From positions 1-6,671 of the forward strand of contig JAJDAX010000179.1 of NCBI GenBank assembly GCA_029261615.1: a stretch of 6,671 bases of DNA, written 5' to 3'. Shown here in pieces: positions 1 through 6,278 of the stretch. Position 1 is the first letter of the stretch, and each line of letters begins with the position of its first letter. Below the pieces are notes generated by a model that was not told where the DNA came from, ran no database searches, and saw nothing but the letters and a program-made list of their open reading frames with translations. A program made the position numbers and the translations under genes. The stretch is from Nitrospinaceae bacterium. Lineage in GTDB: Bacteria; Nitrospinota; Nitrospinia; Nitrospinales; Nitrospinaceae.

Positions 1-90
1 TAGAACTGCCCATTGCATCGGGGTGCTCATTTTAGGCATAATAGAGGTAGGGTGGTAATCAATAAAGGACCGTAGCTCGTAATTAAACAT
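1..90 (-). CDS. Possible divergent gene, first 30 codons only (hypothetical)
   Basis: An open frame starts at ATG 90-88 and stays open to the left edge, giving 30 codons that begin MFNYELRSFIDYHPTS and continue through a Met-rich stretch (Met 18, 21 and 25) to QWAVL. Immediately upstream on the minus strand is AAAGGA followed by a run of A, a well-placed Shine-Dalgarno about six bases from the ATG; this is the main reason to believe it. The ATG lies only 24 bases from the start of the rightward TPR gene, so the two genes would be divergent with back-to-back ribosome binding sites. I do not recognise the family. Thirty open codons alone are weak evidence, and the frame could end just outside the window. 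The purine-rich motif could also be a chance product of the T-rich leader of the rightward gene. Confidence 0.42.
   Translation of the reverse strand, partial: MFNYELRSFIDYHPTSIMPKMSTPMQWAVL
13..42 (+). promoter_or_regulatory. Candidate sigma-70-type promoter for the TPR gene
   Basis: TTGCAT (13-18) and CATAAT (37-42) are separated by 18 bases. The -10 matches the consensus at five of six positions; the -35 matches at only the first three. It would give a leader of roughly 65 bases before the ATG at 115. If the minus-strand frame at 1-90 is a real gene, this promoter lies inside its coding region. It is weak evidence, based on motif matching by eye. Confidence 0.25.
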
Positions 91-95
91 TTTTT

Positions 96-107
96 TCCTT
101 TGGGGGA
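96..107. promoter_or_regulatory. Back-to-back ribosome binding sites of two divergent starts
   Basis: On the plus strand GGGGGA (102-107) lies seven bases before ATG 115, which selects that ATG over a TTG at 100 that overlaps the site itself. On the minus strand AAAGGA (complement of 96-101) lies five bases before ATG 90. The two motifs abut without overlap, so the whole divergent translation-initiation region is compressed into about 30 bases. Confidence 0.5.
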
Positions 108-114
108 CAAAATC

Positions 115-474
115 ATGAAACGTCTGACCATTCTACTTCTGGCATTGAGCCTGATGATCATTCCAGTAACCGTGTTAGCAGGGGAAGGACCAATGGCATT
201 GCCAGCTGGGTCTAATGCCGATGCTAATACGCATAATCAAGAAGGTATCAAACATTTTGGAATGGGCCATTTCGATGTTGCCTTGAAACATTTTGAGGAA
301 GCTGCTGCTGCCGATAAATCCATTGGTGAAGTTCATTTTAACGAAGCGGTTGCTCTTGATAAAATGGGCCGACACGCGGAAGCGACCATGCACTTTAAGG
401 CTGCAAAAAAGAATGCCAAGGGGAACGAAAAAATTATCAATTCTCCGATTCTCAACGCTCATATTGGTCACTGA
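115..474 (+). CDS. Small exported TPR-repeat protein
   Basis: This encodes 119 residues. Residues 1-22 form a classical Sec signal peptide: MKR, a long hydrophobic core, and a likely signal peptidase I site after V-L-A (A22/G23), so the product should be periplasmic or otherwise exported. A short Gly/Pro/Ala/Asn linker (about 23-38) leads into two TPR-like helix pairs. The first, about 37-70, has the spacing G44, G51, F53, A56, F60, A63. The second, about 71-104, has A78, G85, A90, F94, A97. The mature part is fairly rich in histidine, with nine His and a C-terminal HIGH. Two TPRs are short for a stand-alone scaffold, so it may pack against a partner or oligomerise; no catalytic motif is visible. 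The start is set by GGGGGA at 102-107. It is followed by its own terminator, so it is probably monocistronic. The specific function is unknown. Confidence 0.85.
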   Translation: MKRLTILLLALSLMIIPVTVLAGEGPMALPAGSNADANTHNQEGIKHFGMGHFDVALKHFEEAAAADKSIGEVHFNEAVALDKMGRHAEATMHFKAAKKNAKGNEKIINSPILNAHIGH

Positions 475-497
475 TTAATTTCTGAGTAGAAAAATTT

Positions 498-537
498 AAT
501 CCGGCCCTGCTGATGTTAGCAAAGGCCGGATTTTTTT
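498..537 (+). terminator. Rho-independent terminator of the TPR gene
   Basis: AATCCGGCC (498-506) pairs perfectly with GGCCGGATT (524-532). Inside it TGCT (508-511) pairs with AGCA (518-521) around a six-base loop, which lengthens the hairpin. The 3' arm runs straight into a tract of seven T (531-537). It starts 23 bases after the TGA of the TPR gene, so it is well placed to end that transcript and to insulate tatA. Confidence 0.92.
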
Positions 538-592
538 ATTTATCATTGCCAGCTTAATACCTTGAATTTTTAAGGGGAAAGCCGTTGAAGGC

Positions 593-621
593 ATGTTGAG
601 TTTCATGGTTTGTGCTATAAT
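593..621 (+). promoter_or_regulatory. Extended -10 promoter for tatA
   Basis: A perfect TATAAT (616-621) is preceded by TG at 613-614 and one base, which makes an extended -10 element (TGCTATAAT). At 17 bases upstream the hexamer ATGTTG (593-598) is a poor -35, as is common where an extended -10 compensates. Transcription would begin near 628, giving a leader of about 50 bases before the tatA ATG. It lies downstream of the terminator at 498-537, consistent with tatA being its own transcription unit. Confidence 0.6.
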
Positions 622-679
622 TCCTTCGTCAATAACAGGTAATTGAATAAATAAACGAACACCCTTTGGAGAAAACGCC

Positions 680-1255
680 ATGATGGGCATTGGTTTCCCG
701 GAATTGATGGTAATTCTGGTCATAATTATGATTATTTTTGGTGCGGGTAAACTGCCCCAGATAGGGTCTGCTTTTGGGCAAAGCATTCGCAACTTCAAAA
801 CATCGATGAAAGAAGCAGAGGCTGTAGAGGAAGGCGAATCTCAGGATAGTCCTGTCGAAACGGCTCAAGCCAATGTCGTAAATAATCAGTTAGAGGCGGG
901 TACGCCTTCAAATGATCAAGCAACAGCACCCAGTGCAGGAATCCCACAAACACCGACAGCCCCAAAACCGGCAACAGCATCAGCCCCAACAACGACATCT
1001 CCTGCACAACCCGCCACAGCGCAGAAAAATGCTGTCCCATCAAAAGGGAAGAAAAAGGCAGACCCTGGTGAGAAATCTTTTGAAGAAGAGTTGATTGAAC
1101 AGGCGATAAAAGAGTTGAAGGATAAACGTGTTGGGACCATTCGCACCCCCCACGATGGGCTGGTTCAACAAGGAGACGTGTTTACAAAGTCTGTCGATAG
1201 AACTCCATGGCATATGAAAGGCCGTGATAAAGGCGTCAATCGCGATGTGATTTAA
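680..1255 (+). CDS. tatA: TatA/E-family twin-arginine translocase subunit with long C-terminal extension
   Basis: TatA is the pore-forming or membrane-thinning subunit of the Tat system, which exports folded proteins carrying twin-arginine signal peptides. The N-terminus fits the family closely: a short periplasmic start with P7-E8, one membrane helix (about 8-20), the F20-G21 hinge, then an amphipathic helix starting K24-L25-P26 with G29, G33, F39 and K40. By memory these line up without gaps with E. coli TatA numbering. The protein is 191 residues, about twice the usual 60-100. Residues 45-75 are acidic, 75-122 are a Pro/Ala/Thr/Gln-rich linker, 122-127 is a Lys patch, and 131-150 is a probable charged helix followed by about 40 residues that I cannot assign. 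ATG 680 is chosen over ATG 683 because GGAGA at 667-671 lies eight bases before it. It has its own promoter and terminator; no tatB or tatC is in the window. TatB is possible given the long tail, but FGAGKLP and the amphipathic-helix pattern favour TatA. Confidence 0.88.
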   Translation: MMGIGFPELMVILVIIMIIFGAGKLPQIGSAFGQSIRNFKTSMKEAEAVEEGESQDSPVETAQANVVNNQLEAGTPSNDQATAPSAGIPQTPTAPKPATASAPTTTSPAQPATAQKNAVPSKGKKKADPGEKSFEEELIEQAIKELKDKRVGTIRTPHDGLVQQGDVFTKSVDRTPWHMKGRDKGVNRDVI

Positions 1256-1276
1256 ATCCAATTGGTTTTTCTTTTT

Positions 1277-1303
1277 CCCCAGCAACTATTTTGCTGGGGT
1301 TTT
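1277..1303 (+). terminator. Intrinsic terminator of tatA, overlapping the end of the convergent gene
   Basis: CCCCAGCAA (1277-1285) pairs perfectly with TTGCTGGGG (1291-1299) around a five-base loop, followed by TTTT (1300-1303). It begins 21 bases after the tatA stop. The loop and 3' arm are also the last codons and TAG stop (1288-1286) of the minus-strand gene. On the minus strand the hairpin is followed by a run of A rather than T, so it should work as an intrinsic terminator only for tatA. The short T tract suggests moderate strength. Confidence 0.75.
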
Positions 1304-2278
1304 AGATTTAAACAGGGCTCCCCCTCCTAATAGCAAACCCAGCGCCACCCACAATAGTTCTTTAATTCTCCTGACGAATGAAACGGCAAGTCCGAGATCT
1401 GGTGTAAAACCTATTGAAGAAAATATCAGGATCAATCCACCTTCCTGTGCGCCCAGGCTGAGCGGAATAAAAAAGCTGCATACTCGAATGAGTTGGGAAA
1501 CGGCTTCCATTATCCAAAGGTCAAAAAAGTTGACCTCTGCTCCCAAAAAATACAGAGTCACATAAAGTTCTCCAAGACCTATGATCCATCCCGCCAAAGC
1601 AAACAGGATCGATTTCCACAGTCGGCCGGCGTGATCTCGATAATAAGTAGACATCAAACCATCCAGGTCTTTCATTTGTGAAAGAAAATCACTTCCCTTT
1701 AATGAGGGGAAAGGGCGGGTAAGCCAACCGGTGACTTTGCCTAGACTTCCACGAGCCTGAAAAATAAAAAACAGGAAAATACAAATGGTGAATACTACCA
1801 GTAAAGCGGAACTGATAATTTTAAATCGATCAGTGGCGGTATCGGACAGAATCAGGATGATAATGCCCGGTATCATAAAAGCGATCAGGGCTCCGAGGAA
1901 GGTAGTGCGGGCAATCACCTGAGTGGCAATTCCCTGTTTAAAGGTCAGGCCATGCTGGTCCTTTATCAATTGAGCTTTAAGAGGTTCCCCTCCAACAGTT
2001 CCAAATGGCGTGATGATGTTGAAAGCTTCCCCGATCTGGCGAATTTTCCAAAGATTCCATATTGAAAGCATCTCAGCTTCATTTGGCTTAAATGCGTATC
2101 GCCAGGATATGGTGTCGACCCAGGTGACAATGCTATAAATCGCGAAGACCCAGAAAAGCCCCCAACCCATCTGACTAATCAAGCCGAGGACGCCTTTAAT
2201 GTCGACTGTGAGCACAGCCCAGGTGAATAGGCCAACCCCGAGGGCGAGGAACAAAAGTTTAGTCAGGGTTTTGGGCAT
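1286..2278 (-). CDS. Flippase-like integral membrane protein (LPG synthase TM / HpnL-YbhN-like family)
   Basis: This encodes 330 residues, almost entirely hydrophobic, with membrane segments near 6-25, 38-57, 125-146, 154-174, 222-246, 255-273 and 305-323. The family (the transmembrane part of lysylphosphatidylglycerol synthase, also AglD, YbhN and hopanoid-associated HpnL) is thought to move lipids or lipid-linked molecules across the inner membrane; the substrate cannot be told from sequence. Family-style motifs are PFGTVGGEPLKA at 91-102, LGAQEGG at 275-281, and RRIKELLW at 303-310 followed by a Gly/Leu helix. The last two resemble HpnL-type members in particular. There is no soluble aminoacyl-transferase domain, so this is not a full MprF. 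The ATG at 2278 has no Shine-Dalgarno at normal spacing; the nearest, AGGAG, is 18 bases away inside a possible hairpin. The gene lies 131 bases downstream of nuoD on the same strand with no clear terminator between, so read-through from the nuo transcript is possible. Confidence 0.82.
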   Translation of the reverse strand: MPKTLTKLLFLALGVGLFTWAVLTVDIKGVLGLISQMGWGLFWVFAIYSIVTWVDTISWRYAFKPNEAEMLSIWNLWKIRQIGEAFNIITPFGTVGGEPLKAQLIKDQHGLTFKQGIATQVIARTTFLGALIAFMIPGIIILILSDTATDRFKIISSALLVVFTICIFLFFIFQARGSLGKVTGWLTRPFPSLKGSDFLSQMKDLDGLMSTYYRDHAGRLWKSILFALAGWIIGLGELYVTLYFLGAEVNFFDLWIMEAVSQLIRVCSFFIPLSLGAQEGGLILIFSSIGFTPDLGLAVSFVRRIKELLWVALGLLLGGGALFKSKTPAK

Positions 2279-2282
2279 AGGG

Positions 2283-2302
2283 CAGGGAGCGGAAAGCTCC
2301 TG
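2283..2302 (-). promoter_or_regulatory. Small hairpin in the leader of the flippase-like gene
   Basis: On the minus strand CAGGAGC (2302-2296) can pair with GCTCCCTG (2290-2283) across a five-base loop, giving seven pairs with one bulged G. The 5' arm contains AGGAG, the only Shine-Dalgarno-like motif near the ATG at 2278 but 18 bases away from it. Pairing would hide that motif, or bring it nearer to the start if the ribosome tolerates the stem. It is a short structure and could be chance. Confidence 0.35.
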
Positions 2303-2409
2303 TAGGAAGCGGTAATTGGTTGTGAATGGGGAGACGTTGAAGAAAAGAAAATGATCGCTACAGAATCAATTTTTTTAAAGAGGTCTGAAGCTTTTGTCGC
2401 AGGAAAAAA

Positions 2410-3600
2410 CTATCGGTCGCATTCCCCACCGATCATGTTGATCATGTCGAAAGTGGGGATGATGTCGGCCAGCATGGAGCCTTTACAAATTTCTTCCATA
2501 GCTGCCGTCATGGTGAAACATGGAGGGCGTACGCGGCATTTGTAGGGTTTACCACCGCCATCACTGACAAGATAAAAACCGAGTTCACCGTTCGCAGCTT
2601 CTGTCGGCATGTAAATTTCCCCTACCGGAGGCTTTAACCCTTCAATGGTCATCTTGAAGTGGGCGATCATCTCTTCCATTCGGGAATAAACATCCTGTTT
2701 GGAGGGCTGGCGCATGTAAGGGTTGTCGACGTTGATTGGTCCATCCGGCATGTCTTTCATCGCCTGCTTGACCATTTTAAAGCTTTGTTTGATCTCTTCC
2801 ATACGAACCAGGTAGCGATCGAAATTATCTCCCACCGTACCAATCGGAACATCCCAGTCCAGTTTGTCGTAGACGAGGTAAGGATGCGCTTTTCGAACGT
2901 CGTAGTCGATACCGCTTGCTCTCAGGCAGGGGCCAGTGAACCCGAAGGACAGCATACTTTCTTTGGAAAGAATTCCAGTGTCGCGCATGCGGTCGAGAAA
3001 AATTCGGTTCTTGGTGAGTAGTTTATCGACATCATCGTACAGTGAATCCAGTTTTGGATAACGAGATTCAAGTTCCTCGTTGAAGTTCTCGGGGATATCG
3101 CACATCAAACCACCAATGCGCACGTAATTGGATGTGAGTCGGGCCCCACAAACCATTTCCAGAAGGTCCCAAACGATTTCCCGGGTTTCAACAAAATAGA
3201 TAAAAGCCGTCAACGCTCCCAGTTCGAGGGCAGCCGCCGCAATGTTGGTGTAATGATCGGAAATTCGCGACAGTTCATTCATCACAACACGTATGTACTT
3301 GCAGCGCTCGGTTGTCTCGATACCCAGCAGCTTTTCTACCGCCTCGGCATAGCCGATATTGTTCATGATGGCGGAACAGTAGTTCAGTCTGTCGGTGTAA
3401 GGGAAAACGTTCGTCCAGGTCACACTCTCGCACATTTTCTCAAACCCACGATGGAGATAGCCAACTTCCACTACCATATCGACGACAGTTTCGCCGTCGA
3501 GTGTGAGGAGAAATTTAACCGTCCCATGGGTTGCAGGATGGGAGGGACCCATGTTGAGGGTCATGTGATCTGTATGCAGGCTCTCTTTTAAATCAGACAT
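2410..3600 (-). CDS. nuoD: NADH-quinone oxidoreductase subunit D (complex I 49 kDa homologue)
   Basis: NuoD forms, with NuoB, the quinone-binding chamber at the junction of the peripheral and membrane arms of complex I; its fold derives from the [NiFe]-hydrogenase large subunit. The 396-residue length is normal for a NuoD not fused to NuoC. Diagnostic stretches are NMGPSHPATHG (16-26, with H25), GYLHRGFEKMCE (47-58) and PYTDRLNYCS (67-76, with Y74). H25 and Y74 fall where the family has its conserved quinone-headgroup His and Tyr. It ends GGECDR, matching the usual Gly-Glu-x-Asp-Arg terminus, so it is complete. The ATG at 3600 has only a weak AAAGAG upstream. An internal Met13 just before the conserved block is a possible alternative, also with poor signals. 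It follows nuoG by 47 bases; nuoC, nuoB, nuoH and nuoI are not adjacent, since the next gene is the flippase-like one. Confidence 0.96.
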   Translation of the reverse strand: MSDLKESLHTDHMTLNMGPSHPATHGTVKFLLTLDGETVVDMVVEVGYLHRGFEKMCESVTWTNVFPYTDRLNYCSAIMNNIGYAEAVEKLLGIETTERCKYIRVVMNELSRISDHYTNIAAAALELGALTAFIYFVETREIVWDLLEMVCGARLTSNYVRIGGLMCDIPENFNEELESRYPKLDSLYDDVDKLLTKNRIFLDRMRDTGILSKESMLSFGFTGPCLRASGIDYDVRKAHPYLVYDKLDWDVPIGTVGDNFDRYLVRMEEIKQSFKMVKQAMKDMPDGPINVDNPYMRQPSKQDVYSRMEEMIAHFKMTIEGLKPPVGEIYMPTEAANGELGFYLVSDGGGKPYKCRVRPPCFTMTAAMEEICKGSMLADIIPTFDMINMIGGECDR

Positions 3601-3610
3601 TGCAGGCTCT
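3575..3610. repeat. 10-base direct repeat flanking the nuoD start codon
   Basis: TGCAGGCTCT occurs at 3575-3584 and again at 3601-3610, a period of 26 bases. In the nuoD sense the motif reads AGAGCCTGCA, once immediately before the ATG and once over codons 6-9. It may be a trace of a small duplication at the start or simple coincidence. Confidence 0.5.
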
Positions 3611-3612
3611 TT

Positions 3613-3654
3613 GGGGTGACGTTACAGTTTGTGGAATTGGGGAACCTTCACCCC
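3613..3654 (-). promoter_or_regulatory. Inverted repeat across the nuoG stop and nuoG-nuoD gap
   Basis: On the minus strand GGGGTGA (3654-3648), whose last three bases are the nuoG stop codon, is the exact inverse of TCACCCC (3619-3613), which lies 12 bases before the nuoD ATG. The loop would be 28 bases. A competing pairing of the same GGGG with the CCCC eight bases downstream is also possible. A structure of this kind could tune nuoG to nuoD coupling or RNA processing; it lacks a T tract and is not a terminator. Confidence 0.4.
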
Positions 3655-6278
3655 ACCTTGGAAATTTTTACAGCGACCAGACCTTCATGGCCGTTTCGCA
3701 TTTTATTAACTGGTACATCGGTCCAGTTTTTCGGCACGTAAACCACGCCGGGGGTGGAACGACTGCTAACCGCTACCGCGACCTCGACAGAATTTGTGTC
3801 GGACTCTACCCGGATGCGATCACCGTCAGTAAGATTGAGGTTTTTGGCATCCTCGCGGTTGACCTCGGCGATACACTCAGGACCAATATCCACCAGCGCT
3901 TTGGCGTAATGGGTGTAGCCCCCGATATGGAACATATGGTTGTTAGTGATCAGCTTGAAGGGGAAACTTTCATTCGCTTCGGGTTCCACCCATTCGTTGA
4001 CGGGGGTAAAGCCTGATTTTCCACCGGATTTCTCTGGCTGCCATTGTTTTGATTTTCTGCCGGGAAACATCCCTTTGAAAATGGGGGCAGCCTTCTCAAT
4101 TTCATCCTGCACCTCTTTAACGTCAAAGGTAGGAAAGGGTTTACCGCAGGCTTCGGCGATATCGGAGAAAATTTCAAAATCCGGACGGGATTGGCCTTCC
4201 GGTAAAACTGCCGCCTTAACCCTTTGGATGTGGCGCGTCATATTGGTGAAGGTACCGTCTTTTTCAGCGGATGATGTCGTTGGCAATACGAGATCGGCCA
4301 ATTGACAAGTATCGGTCCAATACAGATCCTGCACAACAAGGAAGGGTACCGTTTTCAAGGCATCCACAACGGGAGTATTTTTATAATAAGAACGGGCAGG
4401 GTCCTCACCGGCGATATAAAGCATTTTGACATGACCCTGGGAACAGTTGCTCCATAAGTCAGAAACAAAATCTTCCTGCTCGAGTTTGAGTTCTTTAATA
4501 TCCCAGGTTTGCTTGAGTCTGCTCAGGGCATCGGCATTATCCACTTTCACTGCACCTGGCAGGTGTCTTGGGGTACAACCCATGTCCTGAACACCCTGAC
4601 TGTTCGCATGCTCGCGCGGCGGGTAAATACTGACACTGCCTTCAGCCCCATGATGAACCAATAGGGACAGATTAAGCAGGGTATCGAGAATTGAATCGCC
4701 ATGGCCTGTTTCAAGAATATCGTTTCCAATCAGAATGACCCGGTCAGCGGTGCGTCCAAAACGTTCGGCAGCACGGACCAATACTGAATCACTGACTCCG
4801 GTTAAAGCTTCTGTGGCTTCCGCCGTATAGGGTGCGAGTGATTTTACAAGGTCATCATAATTCGGGACCGCCGCTTTTACTTTTGCGATGTCCACAATTG
4901 AATTGTCAATCAGGATGCGGGCAAGTCGGGATGCGACGGCAAGGTCGGCTCCGGCCTTGTAAGTCATCCGGATATCAACTCTCGCTTCGTTGTTGAAAAT
5001 TACTCGACGTGGATTGGCGATGAGGATGTCAGTGCCGGTGTAGATGGCGCCTTTCCTGATGGAGTTGCCTGCTACCGGATATTCGGACGGAATGTCTGAG
5101 TTGAAAATTAAAACCGCATCAGCGTGTTCGAGTTCGGTGATTGGTTTTGACACAATCCCGTTATCAAAACATTTGTCCTGAAAATCGTTGATGTATGGTG
5201 CTCGCAGATGTTGCAAATTGGTTACCTGATTGGAACCGTGGACACCGCGGAAAAGTTTCTGGAAAAGGTAGGCTTCTTCATTAGTCAGGTTTTCGCCTGC
5301 AACCCCAGCGATGCTGGTGGGGCCGCTACGATTTACCTGTGTGTTCATGCGTTCGGCGATCATGTCAATTGCAGCTGACCAGGAAATTTCCTTGAATTCG
5401 CCACCAACATTCATCATAGGGGTCTGAATGCGTTTTTCGTTTTGAACGATTCCGTGTCCGAATCGGCCTTTGGCGCAAAGGTTGCCCTCATTGATTCCCA
5501 GATCGAATGTTTCGTCGCCTTCAATGCGGATCAGTTTTCCCTTTTTGGTTTCGAGCCGGACGGTGCAGCCCCACGAGCAGAAGTTACAGGTCGAGAGGGT
5601 TTCAGTAAACATGGCAGCCAGTCCGCGTGCCTCTGAGGTAAGGTCCATCAAGGCACCCGTCGGACAAACTGTAATACACTGTCCACAAAATTCACAATCA
5701 AGCGGCTCTTCGTTGGCGGTACCGATCATGATCTGGTAGCCACGCTTGTGGTAGTCAAGTGCCTGCACACCCTGAATTTCGTCGCAGATGCGAACGCACA
5801 TGCCGCACATGATGCAGCGATTCAGGTAAAATTCGATGATCGGGTTGGTCTTGATGCTCGGCTCATTGCGCCGCTTGATTTCAAAACGACCGTTGTACAG
5901 TTTCAACGCGTCCGTATTGTCCTGAAGTGGGCAGACCCCGGATTTATCACAGATCGGGCAGTCCAGGGGATGCTCTACTAGAAGCATTTCAAGGCAGGCA
6001 CCGTTGTAGCGGTTGGTCTCTTCGGTTTCTGTGAAGATCTCCATACCCTCTGAAACAGGATGGGTACAGGAGTAGACCAGCTTTTTCTCGCCTTCTTCAC
6101 GGACATCGACCATGCAGGTACGACAAGCAGCGAAGGGTTTCAGTTTCGGATTGGAGCACAGGTTGGTGATGAAATGGCCCGCACGTTTGGCAGCATCGAG
6201 GACAACAGTGCCTTCCGGCGCCGACATGTCCTGCCCGTTATATTTAAAATTAATCGTTTGTTTTACGACTGTGCTCAT
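3648..6278 (-). CDS. nuoG: NADH-quinone oxidoreductase subunit G, with extra ferredoxin-type cluster motifs
   Basis: NuoG carries electrons through iron-sulfur clusters of the complex I NADH-dehydrogenase arm. It has 876 residues, within the usual range. In order: a [2Fe-2S] domain (C41, C52, C55, C71); the His-Cys [4Fe-4S] motif (H103, C107, C110, C116); two complete CxxCxxCxxxC motifs (C155, C158, C161, C165 and C195, C198, C201, C205); a CxxCxxxC plus distant Cys set (C231, C234, C238, C268) like cluster N7; a molybdopterin-oxidoreductase fold (about 280-690, with NSQGVQDMGC at 559 and ADLVLPTTSSAEKDGTFTN at 661); and a dinucleotide-binding-type C-terminal domain (774-876). No formate dehydrogenase active-site Cys/Sec-His motif is visible, which with neighbouring nuoE and nuoD favours NuoG. 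The ATG at 6278 has GGAG (complement of 6291-6294) 12 bases upstream. nuoE ends 27 bases before it and nuoD starts 47 bases after it. Two full ferredoxin motifs exceed the single N4 cluster of classical NuoG. Confidence 0.94.
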   Translation of the reverse strand: MSTVVKQTINFKYNGQDMSAPEGTVVLDAAKRAGHFITNLCSNPKLKPFAACRTCMVDVREEGEKKLVYSCTHPVSEGMEIFTETEETNRYNGACLEMLLVEHPLDCPICDKSGVCPLQDNTDALKLYNGRFEIKRRNEPSIKTNPIIEFYLNRCIMCGMCVRICDEIQGVQALDYHKRGYQIMIGTANEEPLDCEFCGQCITVCPTGALMDLTSEARGLAAMFTETLSTCNFCSWGCTVRLETKKGKLIRIEGDETFDLGINEGNLCAKGRFGHGIVQNEKRIQTPMMNVGGEFKEISWSAAIDMIAERMNTQVNRSGPTSIAGVAGENLTNEEAYLFQKLFRGVHGSNQVTNLQHLRAPYINDFQDKCFDNGIVSKPITELEHADAVLIFNSDIPSEYPVAGNSIRKGAIYTGTDILIANPRRVIFNNEARVDIRMTYKAGADLAVASRLARILIDNSIVDIAKVKAAVPNYDDLVKSLAPYTAEATEALTGVSDSVLVRAAERFGRTADRVILIGNDILETGHGDSILDTLLNLSLLVHHGAEGSVSIYPPREHANSQGVQDMGCTPRHLPGAVKVDNADALSRLKQTWDIKELKLEQEDFVSDLWSNCSQGHVKMLYIAGEDPARSYYKNTPVVDALKTVPFLVVQDLYWTDTCQLADLVLPTTSSAEKDGTFTNMTRHIQRVKAAVLPEGQSRPDFEIFSDIAEACGKPFPTFDVKEVQDEIEKAAPIFKGMFPGRKSKQWQPEKSGGKSGFTPVNEWVEPEANESFPFKLITNNHMFHIGGYTHYAKALVDIGPECIAEVNREDAKNLNLTDGDRIRVESDTNSVEVAVAVSSRSTPGVVYVPKNWTDVPVNKMRNGHEGLVAVKISKVG

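Noticed and set aside
100..114. TTG at 100 as the start of the TPR gene, adding MGDKI before the ATG
   Set aside because: It overlaps the GGGGGA ribosome binding site, which is well spaced for ATG 115, and would put extra charged residues before a classical signal peptide.
496..1285. Minus-strand open frames antisense to tatA and its upstream region
   Set aside because: They run through the terminator and the strongly supported tatA frame, and their translations look like shadows of low-complexity coding sequence.
2279..2409. Terminator or small gene between nuoD and the flippase-like gene
   Set aside because: No stem followed by a T tract in the minus sense and no convincing open frame with a ribosome binding site were found; a T run right after the nuoD stop lacks a stable preceding stem.
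2351..4305. Plus-strand open frames opposite nuoD and the end of nuoG, up to about 138 codons
   Set aside because: They lie opposite highly conserved complex I coding sequence and their translations show no family features; long antisense frames are expected here.
3648..6278. Formate dehydrogenase alpha subunit instead of NuoG
   Set aside because: The cluster domain is similar, but the active-site Cys/Sec-His motif of formate dehydrogenases is not visible, the N7-type Cys set is present, and nuoE and nuoD flank it.
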